DNA from: Lucinisca nassula
Taxonomy: Eukaryota > Mollusca > Bivalvia > Lucinida > Lucinidae
Assembly: GCA_963580285.1 (NCBI GenBank)
Contig: OY757025.1
Location: forward strand, 119,441,141 to 119,505,140
Reading direction: 5' to 3'
DNA length: 64,000 nucleotides
Positions within the stretch are counted from its first letter, which is position 1, and every line of letters begins with the position of its first letter. A program made the translations under genes and the position numbers. The notes beneath the pieces were generated by a model. The model was not told where the DNA came from. It did no database searches and saw only the letters and a list, made by a program, of their open reading frames with translations. This document shows, one piece after another, positions 55,540 through 64,000 of this stretch.

Positions 55540-56545
55540 TTCCACACAGACCACGAATCTTATGAATTGCCAAGAATTGATAAATTACAGGATTCGTAGC
55601 TGAATTGTAACCAGTTCGTAAAAAAGTTCTTAACTGAATCGTATATATTCGTAGTCAGTTCTTCCAATTCTTGAGCAATCAGGAATTCGTGGCAAAAAAA
55701 AATTTGTGCCGTTAAAAATCTTGGCCACGAACTCCCGATTCCAAAAAAACGTAGTTAATTCGTAGTAACAGATACGTAGCTCATTATCATCACGAAAACA
55801 CGCCCATTTAGTTTTTACCCCCTTGAAGCCAACTTTTATATAGTAAAACTGGGGTTTACAGGGGTAGACATTATTTTTCTTATTTCTGCTCTAAAATATT
55901 GATTGTGGGTACTCGTTAGAACCGCCTCGATGATGCGGTTCTAACGAGTACCCACAATCTATATTTTGAGCATAGATAAGAGAAATATCACCATTTTTCA
56001 TATTAAAATTGTCGTGTTTTTTTTTTCGGCGGTAAAGTTTGCAATGTATTTGTACAGGCCTGTTTTCGTGATGTTCGGCATCGTAGATGCGGATGAATTC
56101 GTAGATATTCTTAACTCATTTGGGGATTCGTGAATTTGTTGCTTGACCACGAATCGGCTAAGAATCTGTCACGAATCCCACGAATACATTGCGAAGCAGT
56201 TACGAAGCAAATAAGAATAATTGAGAAGGAAAATCCCACGCGCTGAATTGTCATGAATAATCACGAATTCATTTTTATTCGTACCCGATTCATACATTCT
56301 TATCTGATTAGTAACTGATTCCTAACGTTTGTGCAGTATTTCCAAATGGAATCTTATAAATCGTAGTGAATTCTTGACAATATTCGTGAGATTACACCCG
56401 AATCCAGTCGAAACCCACGAATATTCGTAACACAATCGTACCTGAATCGTACAGCGTCACAAACAGGACCAGAAAAATAAAAAAAAAAACGCAAATCCTA
56501 AAATTCCGTGATCAATTCGTGACGATTCGTGGAATTGGGGCAATA
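55540..56545. repeat. Cryptic ATTCGT/ACGAAT-rich repeat (interrupted by an M1 MITE)
   Basis: About twenty ATTCGT(A/G) or CACGAAT words on both strands in about 720 bp outside the MITE, with no fixed period (GAATTCGTAG, GATTCGTGAATT, CCCACGAATATTCG). No open frame. Confidence 0.6.
55788..56073 (-). mobile_element. M1 MITE inside an ATTCGT-rich region
   Basis: ATCATCACGAAAACACGCC to CCTGTTTTCGTGATG; core GAACCGCCTCGATGATGCGG with one mismatch. Confidence 0.85.
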
Positions 56546-57008
56546 CCTATGCAAAACGTGTAGATCCAAATGAGCGGATCTACTGACTTGTCAGCATGAT
56601 AACCATATAAAAATTATTCCTTTGAATGCAAGTAAAACACCACAGAAGTGCAGATTGTAATGTGTTAAAGTGATTTGGGCTAGACTATCTAGTTTTGACA
56701 TATTAGGCCTCATCAGTGAACCTTAAATATTTCACAAAATTCGCGTTAGAACCGCCTCGTTGAGATTGTAAACAGTATATATTACAGGGATTTTTTTTTT
56801 TTTTCTTTTCTCAAAGTATATAATGTTCTGTTGTTGTTTTTTTATATGTGTAATGTGACTTTTGAGTTTTGAATTCTGCTTTTATCATTTGAAATTCAGA
56901 CTTAAATTGTGAAGCTTTACTTATTTCATACTATACCAAGTGTATCAAATGTATCTGTCGCGGACATGAGATTGTTGGTTTGCGTTTGTTTCCGGTTTGT
57001 TTGTTTGT

Positions 57009-57307
57009 TTGTTTGTTTGATTTGAGGTTTAACGTCCCCGTCAACACTGTAAAGGTCATTTTGGAGACGTTGCTTCCAATTTTGTGGGACTTTTACCCGA
57101 CATTGAGATAAAATGACATCTCAAGCCCTGTCGCCCGATGAAACCAATAGGATTTATAAGCATGGGCGGTCCGACTCGTGCGCACCGCTTTGCCTAGACA
57201 TGCTTAGATCCTCTAAGCAGTTTACCAGTCCTCGTGTGCGTGTCGGAATCAGCTCTGCTTGGAAGCATCATGCAGCCCATATATTTCTTCAAGCCCAGAT
57301 GGGCTTG
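57009..57307 (-). repeat. S1 repeat, full length
   Basis: Inverted, preceded by a (GTTT)n tail at 56993-57015, ending AAGCCCAGATGGGC. The 110-codon plus frame is a shadow. Confidence 0.8.
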
Positions 57308-57711
57308 TTTCCGGTTGAATTGAACTCGGATCATTACATAATTAAGAATGTGCTGCTTTTTCTACATAAGTGCAGTAGCCAGAAAGGTGCACGAAACTCT
57401 CATCAATTTCTTCGTACTGCAATATTGTCACAAGTGCAGTTGTGATGATTGACATGTGATGAATTTGAAAACGTATCTCTAAATGGGTGAAAGTACAATG
57501 TATCTGATTGGCTACATGCACACTTAGGTCATCATTGGCCTAATACTTTTCCACCCTTTTCAGTTCGTGACCAAAGGATCAAGCAACACTATTGAAGTTG
57601 GTTGGGGGTAAACAGTTATTGTGTATCACGTCCACTCTAAAGTCTAATGAATATTGAAATCTGTAGTAAGTTTTATTAATGGACTCTCCTGTGTTGATCG
57701 GGGGTCAAACG

Positions 57712-57974
57712 TCATAACGAAAACATACCTATATAAGTTTGACCCCCTTGAATCCCACTTTTATTTAGCAAAACTGAGGTTTTCAGGATAAACTTATTTT
57801 TTTATTTCTGCTCTGAAATATAGATTGTGGGTACTCGTTGAGGCGATTCTAACGAGTATCCACAATCTATATTTTGAGCAGAAATAAGAAATATATCATA
57901 GTTTTTATCCTAAAATTTGAGGTTTTTCGGCGGTAAAGTTTACAATGTGTTTGCATAGGCGTGTTTTCGTAATG
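57712..57974 (-). mobile_element. M1 MITE lacking one core arm
   Basis: CATAACGAAAACATACC to GCGTGTTTTCGTAATG. Only the GAGGCGATTCTAACGAG side of the core remains. Confidence 0.8.
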
Positions 57975-58458
57975 TACTAACACCAGGTCATTTCATAAAT
58001 TTACTTGTGCGCCCAGGGGAAACTCTGATCAGCCTGCACATCCACGCAGTCTGATCAGAGTCTTCGTTGTGCGCTCTAAGGATAGCTAAGGTCCCAATGC
58101 TCCTTCATGTAGTTTGGTAAGTCTCTGGTCAGACTATATGGATGCGCAGGCTGATCTGATTCTTCGCTTGGCGCACATGTAATTTGTAGGAAATGCTGTT
58201 CCCCAGATCATATATCTTTTAAGAATAACGTCATAAGCTTTGTCCATGCCTATAATTTACCTATAAAATGACCAGTAGAATAATAAATGAACTAATCAAA
58301 CATAATATATTCAATATTGACTGACTTGTCTTAGGTATTACTTTCTTCAGTCTCTAGGTGTGATTTAGTGCTTCCAGATTAATATTTCAACGAGTGACAT
58401 GTATCATATATCAGAAGTACGTATATGTGCATTGTATTTTTAAATTATACTTTTTCCG
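57975..58458. other. H2-like hairpins, otherwise nothing
   Basis: Apart from the two H2-type hairpins, AT-rich sequence with no frames. Confidence 0.4.
58007..58074. repeat. H2 hairpin, diverged
   Basis: CTCTGATCAGCCTG / CAGTCTGATCAGAG with outer GTGCGC / GTGCGC flanks; a relative at 58119-58176 has CTGGTCAGACTATATG / GCAGGCTGATCTG. Confidence 0.65.
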
Positions 58459-58762
58459 GCCCCCGCCCATAGGGGCTTGAAGAAATATATGGACTGCATG
58501 ATGCTTCCACGCAGAGCTGAATCCGGCACGCACACTAGTACCGGTAAACCGCTAAGAGGATCTAAGCCTGTCCAGGAACCGCGGTGCGAGGCGGACCGTC
58601 CATGCTAATAAACCCTATTGGTTTCATTGGGCGACAGGGCTTGAGATGTCATTTCATCTCAATGTCGGGTAAAAGTCCCACAAAATTGGAAGCAACGTCT
58701 CCAAAATGACCTTTACAGTGTTGACGGGGACGTTAAACCCATATAAAACAAACAAACAAACA
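58459..58762 (+). repeat. S1 repeat, full length
   Basis: CCCCCGCCCATAGGGGC to GACGGGGACGTTAAACCC and (CAAA)n; very close to the copy at 6652, including CTGTCCAGGAACCGCGG. Confidence 0.85.
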
Positions 58763-58792
58763 AATTATACTTTTTCTACATACATGTGTTTT

Positions 58793-59038
58793 AATTGAGG
58801 TTTTACGCCCCCTCAACACTTTTTAGGTAATTTTGGAGGCATTGCTTCCATTTTTAGTGTGTGTTTTTACCCGGCATTGAGATGAAATGATATCTCAAGC
58901 CCCGCCGCCAAATGAAACCGATAGGATTATATGCAGTGGACGATGTGACTTGCACCATTTTGCCTGTCCTTCAGTACTCATGTGCTCCAAAATGACCTAA
59001 ATAGTGTTTACTGGGTCTTACAACCGCAATTCAAACAA
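58793..59038. repeat. Chimeric S1: inverted 3' part joined to a direct 3' end
   Basis: 58793-58988 is inverted S1 (GAGGTTTTACGCCCCCTC onward). At CTCCAAAATGACC it switches to a direct S1 tail ending near 59038, a foldback arrangement. Confidence 0.6.
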
Positions 59039-59410
59039 AGAAATGAATAATCGCTCGAAAACTAAGGTCTGAGCCAATCCATGAGAAATGGGCTTTCTGA
59101 GTACTCGCCGGTTTGTGTTCAACAAATACGGGTGTGTCTTCAACAACAGGTCTGGAAGCACGAGCGTGTAGCGCGCGTGATTTGTCTACTTACAAGCGAT
59201 CGATAAACTGTGATTTAATACTCAACAACTGATCTAATTCGATTCTAACATAGGTAATAACTTTGTGGTTTCCTTCAAATTCTCACAAGCTTTCGCCATT
59301 TTTATAAGAAATCCCGCCAAAATAATTGATTGTGGCGTATGCATTTAAGTTCTTTTGTAATTTTTCAATGCGAGCAAAAGACGTTTCACCGCCTAAAGTC
59401 AAAGAATCAA
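59039..59410. other. No feature recognised
   Basis: No repeat or protein-like frame. An 85-codon frame starting at 59326 runs into the S4 fragment and is not recognised. Confidence 0.35.
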
Positions 59411-59411
59411 A

Positions 59412-59470
59412 GATGAGAGACCTTATGATTAAGAGTCAACGCTCTTATCCATCAGGCCATGGAGGCCCGT
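59412..59470 (-). repeat. S4-like tRNA head fragment
   Basis: Minus strand GCCTCCATGGCCTGATGG then ATAAGAGCGTTGACTC, the 5' half of the S4 head. Confidence 0.5.
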
Positions 59471-59710
59471 TTCACTTCCGCTTATATAAAAGTGCATATA
59501 GTGTTTCGATGGAGGAAACCGCTGATGCCGGCCGGAAACTCCGAATCTTTTGGATAATAGATAATATAATGACCTTTGAGTGATTCAGAAATAGTCATAT
59601 TTTCTGTCCGAACATGAGTTTCGGTGCTCCATAGAACCAGCTTAGTCAGAACAGGTGTGTTTATCAGGAGAGCAAGTCTCTCAGGGAATATTTCCTGTAT
59701 TTTACACCTT

Positions 59711-60025
59711 CAATACAAAAACACGCCTATTCAAATGCATTGTAAACTTCACTGGCCAAAAAACCAAACTTTGCAGATGAAAAATTGTGATATTTTTTCT
59801 TATTTCTGCTCAAACTATAGATTGTGGGTACTCGTTAGAACCGCCTCATTGAGACGGTTCTGACGAGTACCCACAATCTATCATCGAGGCGGTTCTGACT
59901 AGTACCCACAATCTATATTTTAGAGCAGAAATAAGAAAATAAGGTTTACCCCTGTAAACCCCAGTTTTTCTATATAAAAGTGGTGTTCAAAGGGATCAAA
60001 ATTATATAGGCGTGCTTTCTGGATG
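59711..60025 (+). mobile_element. M1 MITE with one and a half cores
   Basis: AATACAAAAACACGCC to GCGTGCTTTCTGGATG. After a complete core the right arm (TCGAGGCGGTTCTGACTAG) is repeated. Confidence 0.8.
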
Positions 60026-60208
60026 AAGATTGATAAATATCATATGCCGTCACTGTTATTTAGAGGACAACGTCATGTCATAAAAAACACATGGTTACTG
60101 TCGCGTATTTTCAAGACGTCGTCCGTTACAACCCTATGCCTAAATCTTCCGAACCTCCTTTGTAATAAAATCCGATTTAAATATTCATGTTTGTTTGTTT
60201 GTTTCTTT

Positions 60209-60487
60209 GTATTGGAGTTCAACTGCCCAGTCAACACTATTTTAGGTCATTTTTGAGCCGGCCAGTTTACGTATTCACACTTTTCCTGGGCAGGCTTATG
60301 TGTAAGCTGTTAACCAGAATAGTGAACGTTCGATCACCAGAAACTGACAACCGCCCTTCTTGAATCATCGGAAGGGAGTGAATGACCGTAGAAAAGATTT
60401 CATGATCAATTTCCACGAAAGAATGTTACCAACTCCGGAAGGTATCGAACCAGTCAGACGCGCTTTGATTAAGCTACCGAGGCCGGC
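60209..60487 (-). repeat. S3 SINE, full length
   Basis: GGAGTTCAACTGCCCAGTC, CCGCCCTTCTTGAATCATCG, and the minus-strand head GCCTCGGTAGCTTAATC. Internal bases of the box B area are deleted. Confidence 0.75.
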
Positions 60488-60655
60488 AAAATCTTCATGT
60501 TTGAAATCGTAACCATATAGTAATTTCATATGAAAAAATTATAAAACGTGTCGGAGCCTCGTTTCATAATTTTTCATTTGAAATAGCAACTCGTGTAAAA
60601 TAGAATCTTACACTCTTGGTCATTTCATGTGAAAAACGGATGAATCATCAAGTGC

Positions 60656-60914
60656 ATGTAATAAACACCCCGTTAATCCTATTTTATAAGGAGAAACTGG
60701 GTTTTAAAGGGTATACTTTATTTTTTTTCATTCTGCTCCAAGACATAGGTTGTTGGTACTCGTTAGAACCGCCTCATTGAGGCGGTTCTAACGAGCACCC
60801 ACAACCTATGTTTAGAGCATTTAAAGAAAAATATCTCAAATTTTTATCAGAAAATTCCCCCTTTTTGAGATAATACAGAATGCATTATGTCACACGAATG
60901 TGTTATCTTAATAG
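60656..60914 (-). mobile_element. M2-type MITE with perfect core
   Basis: ATAAACACCCCGTTAATCC to GTGTTATCTTAATAG; core GAACCGCCTCATTGAGGCGG. Confidence 0.75.
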
Positions 60915-60991
60915 ACAGCTCTTGATCCACAAAACACAGCTGTAAATATTAAAAATGCATGTCATCATAATCCCTATTTGACAACTACTTC

Positions 60992-61405
60992 GCCCCACCC
61001 CGCCCATCGGGGCTTGTAGAAATAGATGGGCTGCATGATGCTTCCACGCAGAGCTGAAACCGACCGCTCACGAGTACTGTTAAACCGCTTAGAGGATCTA
61101 AGCCTGCCCAGGCAGAGCGATGCAAGTCTGACCGGCCAAACTTATAAACCCTTGATGCTTCCACGCAGAGCTGATACCGACCGCTCACGAGTACTGTTAA
61201 GCCGCTTAGAGGATCGAAGCCTGCCCAGGCAGAGCGATGCAAGTCTGACCGTCCAAGCTTATAAACCCTATTGGTTTCATTGGGCGTCAGGACTTGAGAT
61301 GTCATTTCATCTCAATGTCGGTTAAAAGTTCCACAAGATTGGAAGCAGCGTCTCCCAAAGACATTTACAGTGTTGTCGGGGACGTTAAATCTGAAATCAA
61401 ACAAA
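60992..61405 (+). repeat. S1 repeat with internal tandem duplication
   Basis: The block GATGCTTCCACGCAGAGCTG to ACTTATAAACCC occurs twice (61037-61152, 61153-61266), making a longer S1. The 99- and 106-codon frames are shadows of it. Confidence 0.8.
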
Positions 61406-61491
61406 CCAATTGAAACTACTTAAAAAAAGTCGTATTTAGATATAAGAGAGTCTGTAAACAGTTATTTGCATTTAAAATTATTTCTTTGCAG

Positions 61492-61560
61492 ATTCACTGT
61501 CAGAAAATAGAGACGTTTTTTCACCACAGTATGTAAACTACCATCCTTGCGAAATAAAAG
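61492..61560 (+). CDS. Candidate 69-bp symmetric exon
   Basis: TTATTTCTTTGCAG before and GTAAGTG after. Only the third frame is open: SLSENRDVFSPQYVNYHPCE then IK, giving phase 1 at both borders. The other two frames contain stops. No family is recognised. Confidence 0.35.
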
Positions 61561-61614
61561 GTAAGTGTTTGCGCAACGTCACTAGAATTCGTGCAGTATA
61601 ATGAGAATTCTGTT

Positions 61615-61855
61615 TCTCTCATACTATAATACACGCATTGTATAGTGCATTCTTTTCTTTCTCAAAATTGATTACTTTTCCGATGGATATTTGTGATACT
61701 TTTCTTATTAATACCCCTCATTAAGGCGTTTCTAACGTATACCCACAAACAATGTCTTGGAGTAAAAACAAGAAAAATAATGTTTACCCTGTAAACTCCT
61801 GTTTTCTCCATATAAAGTGGGGTTTAGAGGGGTATTCATTACACGGACTTCTTTA
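61615..61855 (+). mobile_element. M2-type MITE in a possible intron
   Basis: CACGCATTGTATAGTGC start, one core arm only (CCCTCATTAAGGCG), GTGGGGTTTAGAGGGG end. It lies between candidate exons 61492-61560 and 61876. Confidence 0.6.
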
Positions 61856-61875
61856 CATGATGTGTTGATTTCCAG

Positions 61876-62076
61876 ATGGTCTATGACTTTGGACAGTATA
61901 CATTTAATACAGTTCCAAATGAGGTGCGCACATGGTTTAATCCAAACCAGAATTTTACTCTCATAGGAGGATGCCTCGACAAACGGTCATTGAGTTGTTT
62001 TTTATTATTATTTATTATTATCATTTTTGTCAATGAATGCATTGAATTGGAGGTAGGGCTGCCTAATCGGAGTTGA
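61876..62076 (+). CDS. Candidate exon or 3' coding end
   Basis: TTGATTTCCAG precedes 61876. The frame reads MVYDFGQYTFNTVPNEVRTW, FNPNQNFTLIGGCLDKR, then a hydrophobic low-complexity stretch from a TTATTATT repeat, stopping at 62076. The first 40 residues look protein-like. The phase (0) does not match the exon at 61492, so if both are real another exon lies between or they belong to different genes. Confidence 0.25.
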   Translation: MVYDFGQYTFNTVPNEVRTWFNPNQNFTLIGGCLDKRSLSCFLLLFIIIIFVNECIELEVGLPNRS

Positions 62077-62230
62077 CAAGATAATCGATTATCAGTCTTG
62101 TCATTGTGATCGATAATTGATCAGTATTCACTGAAGATTCGTCATAATTCTGCATGTCTGGCTTTCTGTCTGAGCATGACACCTTCCATATGTTGTACTT
62201 TACCATATGTATTTGAACATACAGGCCTGA

Positions 62231-62291
62231 GCAGTGTAGACCCAGATGAGATGCCACAGAAATTGACATCTCATCAGGGTCTGCACTGTTT
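62231..62291. repeat. H1 hairpin
   Basis: GCAGTGTAGACCCAGATGAG / CTCATCAGGGTCTGCACTG. Confidence 0.75.
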
Positions 62292-62582
62292 GCCATTCAT
62301 CCAGGTATTCTATTCACAACTTTGGAAAGTAAATTGTACTTATCAAACCGATTACAAGCAAATCAGAAATGATAATCATTTTTGTGGAATTTATCGATCG
62401 ATTAATCGATTACCCGATTAATCGTGACAGCCTTAATTGGAGGATGAGTGCTGCAATCGTCATCTCAGACGTTAAAGCTCACTGTCCCTTCCATCCACAA
62501 GTTTCAATGCTTAGAGTTCATAAGCAGTTGTCACCTGGCCCTTTTAAGATAATTTCACTCATTTTGAGCCTACCGTGAATCA

Positions 62583-62672
62583 GAGGTGACGCGAGCCAGG
62601 CTCGAACCTACAGCAGTGAGAGCAAATGATTAAGAGACAGCGCCCTTACCCACAATACCGCGGTCGACAAAA
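62583..62672 (-). repeat. S4 tRNA-derived SINE head
   Basis: Minus strand CGCGGTATTGTGGGTAAGG, GTAGGTTCGAGCCTGGCTCG; matches the box B region of the copy at 1258. Confidence 0.6.
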
Positions 62673-63242
62673 GAGCTACGATTTAAGGAAGGAGAAAAAC
62701 TCTTTCCTTAAAGGGTAGGTAAATATTCGTAAGGGAGAGAAAATATACCTACAAGGGTTGCTTCCCCTGAAGATATATCCATTCGCTTGAAGCACATTTC
62801 ACACACGCATAAACGTGCGTTAAAAAAACTTGATCCTGTACAACCTAAAGGGAAACTCCTTTTTTCCGGCGTGTAACTTATTTTTGGGTCTTTCCAGCTT
62901 ATAAGTTACATACAGTGATATTACATGTTAGACAGTATTATTGCTTTACTTGCCACTGTGCGGTTGCAGTTTCTCGCGTCACGTCAGTGATATCTTAACC
63001 CTTTTAATCCTGTAACCCTGTGCAAATACCTATGCAGACAGTGTAGATCATGATGAGATGACTCATTCAGACCTATCGCATCCAAGTCTGCACGGCTTGC
63101 CATCCTGTTGACGATTATTGACCATCCACCCTATTTACATGTAGTAGAATGGACGTGTCTAAATTCAGTGATGGAAGAGTGTACATTAAAAGCTCTAGGA
63201 TGAAAGGATTAAAGCTTAACCTGAACATAGGGGCTTGAATCA

Positions 63243-63301
63243 TGAAAAAAAAATGAAAAAAAAAATGAAAAAAAAAAAAAAAAAAAAAAATTTTTTTTTT
63301 T
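63243..63301. repeat. A-run/T-run low-complexity tract
   Basis: Runs of A broken by TG, then about 25 A followed by about 11 T, a simple inverted repeat. Confidence 0.9.
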
Positions 63302-63685
63302 GGTACTATAATAGAGACAAGGGGGGAAACTTCGGCTCAATTTTTTGGGGGGTTACCTCATTTTACCCAGTGTATCTTTTTCGCAAATGCAGTTTTTTAC
63401 CTGCTTATTACGAATTATACAAGTTAAATATGTCCACTTTGCAACAATAATCCGCCTCTGTCTGTCACTTGCAGGAAACATGCTTTTCTCGCATGGATTA
63501 ACTCAGCAAAGCAAAATTCGGCATAAACGTGTGACAAAAATTTTCAGGTTTTCATCAATCACAACCGAACTAGTGATACGGGGGGAACTTTTTTCATTTT
63601 CACCCGTTGTCTTTCATTTAACTTTAGCTCGCTTTGCCAATTTGAAGCCAAAAAGATGTACTCGCAGCTCTAAATATAGATTTTT

Positions 63686-63708
63686 GCGTGGGCCTATTAG
63701 GCCCACGC
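63686..63708. repeat. Short perfect hairpin
   Basis: GCGTGGGCCTA / TAGGCCCACGC with one unpaired base. Confidence 0.7.
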
Positions 63709-64000
63709 AGTAAGAATATGGACGAGATTGAAAATTGTCTATGGTAAAACATCAACGTTTGCGAGATGCTTCTCAGCCACGAAATCAAGCACGAAATCAA
63801 GCGTTTGCTTCACGTGGATCAATAGATTGGTTCCCTATTAGATTGGTTCCCCTTCGTTATTACCTCCACTAGATTGGTTCCCTTGTCGTAAATGTCTCCG
63901 CTAGGTGGCTACAACATAACGATTGGTAGCTAGCAGAAGCCATTACGTCTATTTATAGCATAAGCACTGACGCGGTATTGGAAATACCCGAGTTCAGCAA

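Larger units (their letters stand above)
62673..64000. other. No gene recognised
   Basis: Contains a degenerate H1 hairpin (63037-63101), the A/T tract, a 122-codon frame (63345-63713) without family resemblance, and TAGATTGGTTCCC three times at 63823-63880. Confidence 0.4.

Noticed and set aside
61492..62076. Direct splicing of the 61492 exon to the 61876 segment
   Set aside because: The phase-1 donor joined to 61876 gives a stop after three codons, so the two cannot be consecutive exons as drawn.
63345..63713. 122-codon plus frame near the end of the window
   Set aside because: No recognisable motif; it overlaps another frame and ends in a short hairpin. It cannot be supported as a gene.

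Overview
This looks like nuclear DNA from a marine bivalve mollusc, plausibly a venerid-type clam. The reasons are AT-rich sequence, no dense bacterial-style gene layout, several tRNA-headed SINE families (one with a tail resembling widespread molluscan SINEs), the bivalve-type repeat that opens with AGCTCACCTG, and an invertebrate rhodopsin-family receptor. The species is an inference. No rRNA gene, CRISPR array or virus was recognised.

Genes are sparse. The one convincing intact gene is an intronless seven-transmembrane GPCR on the minus strand (11963-13195). A compact heat-shock-type promoter (three heat shock elements and a TATA box, 2382-2545, plus strand) has no recognised gene behind it. 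A few short segments have good splice borders and open frames and may be exons of unseen genes (9351, 11272, 27861, 61492, 61876).

Most of the rest is mobile DNA. (1) Family M1/M2: roughly 250-300 bp palindromic MITEs, about 25-30 copies, sharing a hairpin core GTTAGAACCGCCTC/GAGGCGGTTCTAAC. (2) Family S1: a roughly 290 bp repeat ending in a GGGGACGT-type tail, about 15 copies. (3) Families S2-S7: tRNA-headed SINEs. (4) Family R: a reverse-transcriptase retroelement, longest copy 42065-43614, with many 5'-truncated copies, all ending in a CACTTCTATTTT-like 3' end. (5) Relics of a CR1/Jockey-like LINE (16745-17502, 38561-38688). (6) DNA elements with terminal inverted repeats: a 4.16 kb element with 1.1 kb arms (20127-24286), a mariner-like shell (45636-46985) and a TTAA-flanked pair (48065-48754). 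(7) Tandem arrays: a strict 161-bp array (25174-27120), three 1.15 kb units each starting with a giant hairpin (50744-54188), and a roughly 21 bp minisatellite (21470-21730). (8) Short hairpin families H1-H3.

Layout: 1-4.3 kb mixed repeats and the heat-shock promoter; 4.3-9.2 kb R and S1 copies; 9.3-16.5 kb SINEs, MITEs and the GPCR; 16.6-18.2 kb a LINE relic and a diverged tandem repeat; 19.9-24.7 kb a nest of at least three elements; 24.9-27.2 kb the 161-bp array element; 28-41 kb dispersed repeats, a 449 bp duplication and a 154 bp palindrome; 42-45.3 kb the R reverse transcriptase and a second R copy split by two MITEs; 45.6-49.2 kb DNA elements and MITEs; 50.4-54.2 kb the hairpin array; 54.2-64 kb MITEs, SINEs and candidate exons. 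The nestings give a relative order of insertion: R into S1, the long-TIR element into R, M1 into R, R into M1, and the TTAA element into M1.
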